Source: Odontocerum albicorne (taxonomy: Eukaryota > Arthropoda > Insecta > Trichoptera > Odontoceridae). From it: 64,000 nucleotides of DNA. The stretch covers positions 25,749,999-25,813,998 of the forward strand of contig OX463848.1 in assembly GCA_949825065.1 (NCBI GenBank), written 5' to 3'. Below, in pieces: positions 21,201 through 31,400 of the stretch (its first letter is position 1; the number at the start of each line of letters is the position of its first letter). Below the pieces are notes generated by a model. That model saw only the letters and a list, made by a program, of their open reading frames with translations. It did not search any database and was not told the DNA's origin. The position numbers and the translations under genes are program-made.

Positions 21201-21775
21201 TCTGAATAAATGTTTTAATTATAACATTGAAGTATTTTTTATTCTTGTTATACCTTATTTTTATCTTAATCAACATGAAATTTAATTTAGTGAAATTTAC
21301 CTAAATGAAAACACAGCAAGATTTGACTATAATTTAATATTTAATTAAATGCAATTATGTACTAATGCTTTATGCTTTTGTCTTGTATTGTATTACTCTT
21401 CCTGGATATATAGGCTCTAGAAATTAATAGCCTTACATAAATTATTGCAGTATTACACTTTGGTTGTATACCTAGAGGGTTATTGTCATCAATATTTTCC
21501 TACCAATCAGAAAAATATCATAGAAGCCCTAAGTAAAAACCTGTCTAGAATATAAAAAAAAAGTTACCAATGGAACTAAAATCCACTATTCTGGGGTCAT
21601 GAAAATTAGGATTTTTTACAATTTAAATTGATTTATTCCTCTTGCATCATTAAGTATTCAAAGATCACTCCAAGGATGCCTACGTTATGTAACATTTTTC
21701 AAATAGTGCAAATTTAATAAGCCTTTGGAATAAACCTGCCTTTTTATTTTTCTTCCCCTTGGTTGATCATTCAAT
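18204..21775. other. A+T-rich intergenic DNA
   Basis: No recognisable gene or mobile element was found. The short open frames here are A/T-rich and lack protein-family features. Confidence 0.5.
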
Positions 21776-22340
21776 TTTATTTTTATTTATTTTATTATTA
21801 CACATGACAAGAAATTACACAATTTGCGAAAAAACAAGAGGTAATTTGATTTGGACATACAATTTTAATGGCTCTAGGTTTGTTGCCTTTCATTTGTCGT
21901 ATCCCCAGTAAACTAGGCTTTTGCCTGTATCTCACTGAGGATATTTAGCATGAAAAAATAAATCGATACTTCTTTCGGATTTTTAATTACACAAAAACAA
22001 AACCCCGTTGCACACTCTCATCAACCTGACAAACAGTGACACTCAACTACAACTGGAAACATCTTGCGAAATTCAACTCCTCACACAACATCACTCCAGA
22101 AAGACCAAAAATATTCATCCCACAATAAACTGCACACAATCATAAGAATAAAAATTAAAACAAAAAATACACAGAAGCACAAGTACAAAAACAACCAAAA
22201 TTAAAACAACAAGAAGAAACCCACACTCACGAGCTCACACAAATCTTTTCCACTCGTCATTCATCCTGAAAGCCCAAGTACTCAAAATCCTGTCGCAATA
22301 ACAACCACGCTCCGATCGACTGTCTAAATGGTTTTCCTAC
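21776..22340 (-). mobile_element. 5'-truncated copy of the 7.1-kb non-LTR element, 3' end with tail
   Basis: The reverse complement begins within the last 30 codons of the same Pol (GTCGATCGGAGCGTGGTTGT is shared) and passes the stop. It continues through a longer 3' UTR and ends in an A-rich tail of TAAAA-type units at 21776-21800. This copy defines the true 3' terminus of the family, and its 5' truncation is typical of target-primed insertion. Confidence 0.75.
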
Positions 22341-22589
22341 CTTTACCTTTATTCAATGGATTGGTTATTGCTGGGCCTCGTAGTTGAGGGTTCCCTCGCC
22401 ATTCTAACATCAATTCAGTTGGAAAACAAAGCTGTGCCATGGAGTGTATATTTCTATTTTCATTTTTCTCCTTTAATTGAGTAAGCCGTTGCACACCAGT
22501 AAACTCACCGGCCACACCATTGTACTGGACCAAATGGCACACCTGAAGTGAGACGATCAGAGTACATCAGCATGTTTTATTTCCCTTTT

Positions 22590-22735
22590 TTTAAGAATAG
22601 ATATGACCGAAGTCTTAGGTATCCTTATAAAAATGTCTGTCATTCAAGGGGAGTAGCATAGAGTGGGGTTCAAACTGGTGACCTTCCGCATGGAAGTCCA
22701 GTGCGTTACCGCGTGAACATGTACCTCAATCGTCT
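22590..22735 (-). repeat. Second tRNA-derived SINE family, copy 2
   Basis: The reverse complement has a tRNA-like head (GTAACGCACTGGACTTCCAT, then GGTCACCAGTTTGAACCCC), the CTCCCCTTGAATGACA block and TATGACCGAAG-type tail sequence. It aligns with 12745-12875 and 36130-36325. Confidence 0.65.
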
Positions 22736-23040
22736 AATCCTCATGTTTAAGGATGAACAACTCTTATCCATCTGGAACAGTTCTGAAGCATGCTCAGAGG
22801 ACTCGATTTTAAAACATTTTATATTATCACTCGCATCGGGTGGGCTTCAGCTTCTCAACAGCTTCTCCAGACAATCAGATTGTCTACTAACTATTTGATC
22901 GAAACAACGCATTTTGCTTCTTATGCATATGAGGAGGAGTGTCTTTCTTCAATATGTTTTCCTCTATGGAACACACCCAGTATATAGCACCTATGAATTC
23001 CCACATCTATATTTTCATACTGTACAATGCCAGTTTTTCT

Positions 23041-23280
23041 AGAGCAGGGTTTACTAACCTTTTCTTCTCATGGACCAGCAGTAATGTATGTTAGTCGGTG
23101 GTAGGCCACATTCATGTATTCAACTAATTTATATCTGATAAATGAAGATAATAATAATAAAACATAAAATTATGAATGTTTATTTTATTTAAGTAAGGTC
23201 CATATGTATTAATCGACACTAAAGTTAGTGCGACATTTGATGCTGTTTGGTGCTCGAAAGCTAAAGGAGTATAATTATAA
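23041..23280. mobile_element. hAT-like terminal fragment
   Basis: CAGGGTTTACTAACCTTTTC resembles a hAT terminus. The following 230 bp, including GCGACATTTGATGCTGTTTG and GGTGCTCGAAAG, is paralogous to 46908-47130. The two are decayed copies of one element. Confidence 0.5.
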
Positions 23281-23906
23281 AATAATTCTTAGTAGAATTC
23301 TATAGTATTTTAATAAAATCACAACAAATAAACTAATTAAATAATGTAGATGAGTAAAAAGAGTTTTTTAACTGATCTATTGACAATACATCATCTCAAG
23401 AACTTGATAACTGCTGTCAAATCCCAGCAAATAGAACCCCTTGTATAGAATAATTAAAGTAGAATTTCAACCTTTAAAGTAGTCATTATGTTACTTTTTG
23501 GTTTAAAAAGATTTATGAGAATTACTAAGCATAGGCAAATCCATTGATCGTCACAGAGTAAATACATTATCATAAATTATCATCCTGTACTTTGATACTT
23601 CAAATTTGTTAATATTTAAGCCGACAACAGCGAGTCTTAAATAGCAACCTAACATATATCCTACGTCACATCTAATTTCATTCCACAGTCAAAAGCATCA
23701 TAAATTCATTGAGAAATAAATAACATATGTATGTTAAAAGATATTAACACAGGGGTGTTATAACCCAAACTAGATGGTGTCCAAGAGTACAAGGGTACAC
23801 TGATCACTTTTTCAATTAAGATGAATTTAAGTTTAAGTATTAGAATTTACTTAATTACATTAAACATTTTACGGATAGGAACTTTTTTTAAAGCCAGGGT
23901 GACTAA

Positions 23907-24811
23907 AGGCGCAATTCCACTGAGGCAACATGTAGCATGCAGCATTGACGCATGCTACACACAGTCTTTCAATCGAAGGAACATGAAGCGACAAGAAACA
24001 AGTATCTTCGTAGCATGCTACATGTTGATTGTTGTTGACGGGACGCATGCGTCACCTCTCGACATATTTCAGCGTGTCAACAATGACGCCGTTATCCGAA
24101 AGTCAGCGGATCGGTGCGGCTTGTACCGTGCGACATGGAGTGGAACTACCTTGTTTATTGAAGATTATCATAATTCACCGGATTTATGGAATAATAAAAT
24201 TAGTGATTATAAAGACAACAGGATAAAAAATTAAAAACTGAAGCAGTTAGCGAGTAAATACGATTGCACTGTAATGGATGTGGAAAAAAAATCGAGAATT
24301 TGCATTCAGCTTTTCATCGCGAGCGAAAAAAAATTGCGATCAAAGAAAAGTGGTGCATCTCATAGCAAAAAAAGGGAAATGGCTTGCATTTGAACTTTTA
24401 AGTTTTTTATTGGACGTCGATCAGCCTAGATCAACATTGCCAACTGCTGTCAATGATGAGGAGGACTTCAGGAAAAAAATCATTTTGAGATTCTTGACTA
24501 CCAACATATAATTCTCTTCTCCACCATATTAGCTTTCTTTTTTTTCTACGATTCAAAACTATTACCAAATATGCAGCCGCCGCAATTGTTTGTAAAGACA
24601 TAATGTACCAAACTAACGTTGCCTCCATGGAATTGTTTAAGAAGCATGCTACACGTATTGACGACAAAGTGCATGCAATTCGGGGAGTCTAAATCCGCAT
24701 GCGACTTTGTTAAAATTTGTGGCACATAGTCGCACACCTAGGAACAGGCAATACTAGGAAACATGTCACATGCCTCATGTCGTTCAGTGTTGCTTCAGTC
24801 GAATTGCGCCT
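23907..24811 (+). mobile_element. PIF/Harbinger-like element with TAA target duplications
   Basis: The ends AGGCGCAATTCCACTGAGGC and, reverse complemented, AGGCGCAATTCGACTGAAGC form inverted repeats of about 25 bp flanked by TAA at 23904-23906 and 24812-24814. The 3-bp TWA-type duplication fits PIF/Harbinger. Subterminal GCATGCTACA motifs recur at both ends. The 905-bp interior encodes a decayed MADF domain but no transposase. Confidence 0.6.
24130..24440 (+). pseudogene. Decayed MADF-domain coding sequence inside the Harbinger-like element
   Basis: Frames read FIEDYHNSPDLWNNKISDYK, then VEKKIENLHSAFHREREKK across a frameshift, then SKKSGASHSKKR. These are, in order, the 'LI-x-x-P-x-LW-x-x-x-DYK' block, the 'VxxKxxNLRxxFxRExKK' helix and the Ser/Gly linker of MADF (Myb/SANT-like) domains. 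PIF/Harbinger elements often encode such a DNA-binding protein beside the transposase. At least two frameshifts make it non-functional. Confidence 0.6.
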
Positions 24812-25009
24812 TAAGACTCATGAAAACATTCATATCAAGGGGCACTCAGCACAGATATGAAATTCAAGGAACAGTCTGCTGCCGTCCCTTGAATCGGCTG
24901 CCTGTGTGCGCCGCAAACATTGCAAAAATGGATACAGTGCCCCTGGTTGGGTTCATCTTATAATAGTTTTTTCCTATTGTGTAACACTACTTACATGCCA
25001 ATGTTGAAT

Positions 25010-25015
25010 TTTATT
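25010..25015 (-). terminator. Candidate poly(A) signal of the MBOAT gene
   Basis: On the - strand this is AATAAA about 150 bases beyond the stop codon, with A/T-rich DNA beyond it. It is the nearest canonical signal downstream of the gene. Confidence 0.45.
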
Positions 25016-25165
25016 TGTAGTGTTTTGTATCAAAAAAGTCATTTGACTGTTGAAATAAAACACATAATAAAAAAGAAGAATTTTAATTTTACTATATACA
25101 GAAATATGAGATATGCTTTCACAAGTGTTTATAAATAGAAATGATCAAAAATAAATATGCACATT

Positions 25166-25417
25166 TTATGAAGTCTTCATTCTGAAAGTGAGATTATTAT
25201 TTTGAATGATCTTATTATTTTTTTGCCTGTTTCTCTTCATTAAAATAATTATTTTTCCAAGTATGTGCATGAATACTGTATACACAACTGGCCCAAAGTA
25301 CGTTAATTTGAAATAGTTAAGAGTGCTGTCTAAATCCAATATCATATATGACATCATTGTGTAAGCCCAGAAGTATGTTCTTGATATCCAAAATCCTATG
25401 TCAAAAAGTCCATATTT
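25166..25417 (-). CDS. Mboat7: MBOAT7 exon 7 (C-terminus and stop)
   Basis: The acceptor TTTTCATTTCAG opens KYGLFDIGFWISRTYFWAYT and a last membrane segment (YFGPVVYTVFMHILGKIIIL). A basic cytosolic tail (KRNRQKNNK...) and TAA at 25166-25168 follow. Confidence 0.9.
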   Translation of the reverse strand, partial: KYGLFDIGFWISRTYFWAYTMMSYMILDLDSTLNYFKLTYFGPVVYTVFMHILGKIIILMKRNRQKNNKIIQNNNLTFRMKTS

Positions 25418-28400
25418 CTGAAATGAAAACAAATAATCGAATATCACGATTAAGCTCTGGTATGCAAAGATTTTAAAGTGTTTTTATGTGAATAATAGTT
25501 TTTGAATAATCAATACTGAATATCAACAACCTAGTTGGTAAAGTGCTGATCTTCTACCTAGGTTTTCAAGTTTGATTCCTAATGGTACCAAAAAAATGAT
25601 AAAGAGGGTACTAATCTGGTTAAAGAGTTCAGTAACAATACTCACATATCCTAGACGTGTTTGTACGATTACAAACTTTGAATTACCTGCCTACTCCAGT
25701 GGTTCTTAACTTCAAGGCTCGATAACTTGGGCCGAAGCGCATATTCTATCTTAGCCACGCTCTTCAACATATCCGCAGAATGGATAATCATTTTGATGGG
25801 GATTAAAAGTTTTTAGTTTAATTTTCATTCAACTCTATACTTGATTTGTGTAAAAGAAGCATTCTTAGGAATATGTAGATGCCACAAATTCCATCTTCAT
25901 TAACTTATTGTCCGCTCACCAAGTCTACTGTAATTTATATTATGTAATAAATAAGATAATCAGCCTTGCTCTCCCTGCAAAGTGAATTATCCTTCATTCA
26001 TATAATACCCTTGAACATATCCAAATTGGTAACACTGATATTTAAAAGAACATGAGAGGGTTTTTGACATTTTCAACAAGCTTTTAGTAGTATACCACTA
26101 AAGTAGATACGTTACTCACAGTTCTCCATATATATGTTGTTTTCAGTACTGTGGAACATGTACATGAAAAGCAACAACACATGTATTTGTCTAGGGTATA
26201 TGAATATTGTTACTTGTTGAATCGTTAAAGCAAACTGGAATACTTTTATAATTTTTCTGATTTTCCATCGACCGTTGGAGATGGAATTTGAATCTTACCA
26301 TAGGGAATTCGAATCTTACCACACTATAAGGGTACCAAATAGAAATTCTAAGTTTATGTGAAAAAATTTATGGGTTGAAGATTATTTTTTCATATTTACC
26401 TCTTCTTTATCAAAACACAGTTTAAAGAAAAATTGTGGAAATTATTTTACAAATCATTTAAAAGAATTTTCTTAAAGCGAGGTATTAATTTATTTACATC
26501 TAGATAAGGTCAAAATATGCTGACATTATCATGTATATATTGAAAGTTAATAGATGGTTCTGAGCTGAAAATAGCTGGACAAGCGCAGCTGGAAAATGTA
26601 GTAACATGTGGCACTAGTACACATAATTTATAGAAACTTACAATTCAATTTTTTAACCCAAATTGTTATAGGTTGTACAATAAGCATTGCATCATTCCTT
26701 ATTATCACAATTCCAGCAGCATCCCTCTTACCTCGTGCTTACCTTTTATAAGTGTCATTAAGTAGCACTTGATAAGTAGCGCATTTGGTCCTACGAGTAA
26801 CTGTAATGTAACCCCGTTACTATTTTGCACTTAGTTGCTTAAATAGTATGCTACTTAAGATAGTAAAAGTAGCAGTATCAGTGCTACTTTTGTCATAATA
26901 GCTTTAACAAAACTATATTAAACAATCTAGTAAAGAAGCTGTATTAATACTGCTTTGTCAAAATAGCTATAACAACACTATATTAAACAATTGTAAAAGT
27001 AGTAATACTATTATACTTTGCCAAAATAGCTTTAACAACACTCTATATTAAACAATTGTAAAAGTAGCAGTATCAATACTACTTTTCTCATAATAGCTTT
27101 AAAAATATTCTATATTAAACAATTGTAAAAGTAGCAGTATCAATACTACTTTTCTCATAATAGCTTTAAAAATATTCTATATTAAACAATATTGTAAAAA
27201 TAGCACAATCAGTACCACTTTGTCAAAATAGCTTTAACAACACTCTATATTAAACACAATTGAGATACTTGGATTTTCTTAAGAAAATATCAAATTCAAT
27301 ATGCTCTTTTTTAGAAACTTACCCATCCTGTATAGTCTTTTTGTATCTGAATCCATACAGATTCCACGACATAAAAATAAGAATTTAGTGAAGAACTCAA
27401 AAAAAGACTGGGGTATATTCCATGCCACAGCGTGCTCACACCAAAAGTTATAAATACTCTGAAAAAAAATACTTGTGTTAATTGATTTAGGTTTGTCAAA
27501 TCACTTGAATTGTAAGTTTTTATTCTAAGAATAATCCATACAGTCACTCTGGGTAACATTGGCCCACTTTGAAGCAATTTGGTGTAATATTGTAGTCTTC
27601 AAATTACAAATATTATTATAAAGTTAGTCCAAATCACTGACAATATAAAGATGCTTTATTGTTTATTTGTGTTTTCAAAAAAAGATTACCCGTTTAATTA
27701 CTATAAATTAAAATATAGGCGGTCAAAGTTATATTGATGATTGTGGTAACATTGGCCCACCCAACATATTTCAATGAAATTGTCACTAAAACGATGTATT
27801 TAGAACGCTGTCGAACGTTGCCCTACATCAGAGAATACTCAAGTTAATTTTGAAAAAAAAAATACCCATTTTAATTCACATTTTATTACAAAAACAAGAT
27901 ATTTTGTCAAAAAAAATACCGTTTCAAAATAAATGTCGTATAGTAAATACACAAAAACACAAGTTTTAATGCTACAAAATATGTATTTATTGTTATAACT
28001 AATTAATATAAAGCCTTATAATCATTTTTCAATACTTAACATCGACTTTGGTACACTTTTGGTAATTGAATTACCAAAAGTGTATACCTACCTACCTAAT
28101 CAAAAAAAATTAAACTATCATTAAAATATGTTTTTTTGCCCCTCTGAGCAAAATCTTCATCCCATGACGTATCAGAGTCACTTTCCACACTATAACAAGA
28201 AGCACATATATAATATAACATGATCTTCCTCATCTTCAGGTATACTCGTCTCGTGTGTATTCTGTGAAACTTGGGAATACAGAAGTCATGGAACAAATCA
28301 TCGCATTCCGAATATATTCAATATTTGGATTTTTTATTCAAGGGAAATGAACAAACTTTACAATTCTCAAAGACAATTACTTCCGTTTGAGTATTTTCCT

Positions 28401-31400
28401 TGTTTTCCTGCAGTTTGACATGTGAATCTAACGATGTTGAAGGCAAATTTACCATTGTTGGATTTATAAAAACTCCTTCCTTCTCATCCAATATCACACG
28501 CGTTTATGATGATTTATTTCCATCCAAAGTATTTTGTTTTTTGTTCTTTGGTGTTTTCCCAACAGGACGACCTCTTTTCTTTGTTTTCTCTTGATGTTCT
28601 CTATTGCCGCAAAATGCTTGCACTTCTTCAGATGATACACTTTTACCTGGCAAAACTGGAAGTTAATTTTTTTGACCCTAGGCAACAAAGACAAATCCGA
28701 ATTTCGAATATTTTTAATATACTCCTTGAATGTGTTTCCTTAAGCACCGGTTTCTCTTTCTTCATCATTTGCATATGCTGGTCATTATGATAATACGCGG
28801 TTTCTAGAGATGGGATCAATTCCTGTTGCTTCAAATCCAAATACCTTTATGGAAATGGATAGTTCACTCATTTATGTTTGCTTTTGTATATGATGTATGG
28901 TGGTAACAATTCTCCAATCGCACTTCCACGAAACATAACAGTAAAGTAGCTTTTTGTTGAGTTTTTTTTACGATTTCTGTATGTCTATGTAATGTCACTC
29001 AGAGCAATATCATGTTTAATAAAACATAACTCCTCATCTTGAGAAAAAAAATCATGTCTGCCTACTTTTTTATCATGTTTACCTTTAATTTTGTTTTTAA
29101 TAGCACTTCGAGGGATATTATGGGTTTTAGAAGCCATCCGCTGGTTCATTGCACCAGTCCTTATATTCAGTAATGCTTCATTCAGCTGCTCCACATAATA
29201 ATTAGTGTTTGTACCATACTTTCGGGTTCCGGTTGTTGTGGTGTTGTTATTTTTTCTCGGCATTATTGCAATGGACTTCAGGGAGAGCTACAAAAACTTT
29301 TTATTAAATTTTCAGAAGGAAAAACATAAATTTTCAAAGATAATATACCCAATACATGTGACAAAGTAAAATTCGGGTAACATTGGCCCGGGCCAATGTT
29401 ACCCGAATTTGGACCAATTTCGCACATATTACAAAATTCTAGGTTATATTATGTTAATTCATAAAAATAATCAAAGTTCAGTTACTAATACTAATTCATT
29501 AACTAATAACGTGAAAAATGAGGTATACCTTACTTTGGTACGTTGAAAAATTCGCTTTCAATATCAAATCAAAGTAGCTCTTGAAAACGACCGTGTATTC
29601 CACACCACAAACACGGCAATCCTCACTGAACACGTGTCAACGTTGATTAGTTTAATTACCATTAAATGGCAGTACAGAGTCACCAGAGTGAAAAACCAGT
29701 AATATTCTGTGGTTAGTACCAACAGGAAGGTGAATAAAAAAATGAGAACATTTTTTTTTGTAATGGGCCAAAGTTACACTGATGGGCAAAGTTACCCAGA
29801 GTGACTGTAACTCAATCCTTTACACTTGATGTTTTTTTTAATTAATGTTACCAGTCAATCAAAGCAATATTGATATAAAAAAATATTTTTCAAATGGTTT
29901 TTTTTTTAATGTAAGTATAAAGATATCTAGATTTTTTTTTCTGAAATGAAAGAACATACCTTGCTGGTTGGTTGAAGTATTTCTTAGGCAACGAACGATA
30001 AATATAAATTCCGAGCCAATATTGTATTGCCTTGTTCCAATGCCTCGTTGCTGTAGCTATTTTAGGAAGTGTCTCAAATTCTATTACATCTGTCACTCCT
30101 TGATTTATTTCCAAGTCCATTACTAGAGCCTCTTCATAGGTTCTAGAATCATATTAAAATTTTACAAAAATCTGTAAAATGTTGACACAAAAATCTAAGC
30201 CTTTTAGAATTTCGTCATGTAAACATATTTTCATCATATAACAAATCATTTGAACCTCTTAAATTACTCTTTTGGAAATAGTTTTGACTTTAACTTTGTT
30301 AAACTTCATATTAGAATATTAAATAAGAAATGATTTGTTTATTGCACTAATTATATTACGAATAATTCCAGTGACACTTGTTTCTGCCTCCTTTCTCGAG
30401 GTTCTCATCAGGTGGGATTCTGCCTAAAGAGAGTCTAGAAAGGAGGTAGAAACACGTTATATACACAGGAAAAACACAAGTTTTGAAAATTATGATGCTC
30501 AATGATCACTTATGTAAAACACAAACGGGCAATAGAGTGAGTGGTGGGTTATACAATGTGTTTACTGACCAGAGCATTTCAAGACAAGTAAAGCTAGTTG
30601 CTCTGAATGAAATACTAGTTCCAACATTTAGAAAATGCTAGCGGAACATGAGTGTAGCAAAGAAAGTGATGAAATTAAGATAAATACGGTACAAATGAGA
30701 ATATTACGTAGAATGTATGGAAAAAACAATATATGTCATAATAAGGAATGAAGTGAAGATCTCTTCTTTTGGCCTACCCCAATAGGAACATGGTGTAATG
30801 GTGATGATAATGATGATAAATAGGCAAACAGAATTCTATTCATGCAATTTTTTACAAAAGGACTCGTAGGGTTATGAAACTCTCAAAATTAGATGTTGTT
30901 CGCCTTCTATAAATAGTCGTATTTTAAATATACTAGTATTAATTTCATATAAACTAAAAATAATTTGTTGCCCTTTTGAGATATTTTATATTTTCCTACT
31001 AAAGAATTACATTGTTGATTGAATTTAATAAATCGTATTTGATTATTTATTTACATCTCCCACAAATAAAATTTCTGTAACTTTCTCATTTTCACTCTTT
31101 CTTAGGTCTACCTCTTCCTCCCTATCTATTTATTTCAGACTAATGTATTTGTTGGGTCTTTCACCACTCAATGTGGCAAACCACCTCAAGATTCCTTTCT
31201 TTATTCTATTAATAACATTTGTCTCTAACAAACAGTTATTCTTTATCTAGTAATTTCTTACTCTATTATACATTTTAATACCAGATATTTTACAGATGGT
31301 ACACATATTTCTATTGTTTTTATCACTCCTTTTCAATGCTCAGGTTTTACTTCTGTACATAGTGCAAGCCTTTGTGGTTTGCATTGCTTTCACACCTCTG

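Larger units (their letters stand above)
27541..29807 (-). mobile_element. Pogo-like DNA transposon, internally deleted, complete termini
   Basis: The termini CAGTCACTCTGGGTAAC (left) and its near-exact inverse at 29791-29807 are flanked by TA at 27539-27540 and 29808-29809. The 2267-bp interior encodes, on the - strand, an N-terminal HTH_psq domain, a shred of the DDE domain and a C-terminal PHD-like finger. Most of the DDE core is absent. The element sits in intron 5 of the MBOAT gene in the same orientation. Confidence 0.82.

Noticed and set aside
28053..28083. 31-base palindrome (ACACTTTTGGTAATT and its inverse) as a regulatory site
   Set aside because: It lies within the pogo element and has no independent context, so I treat it as part of that element.
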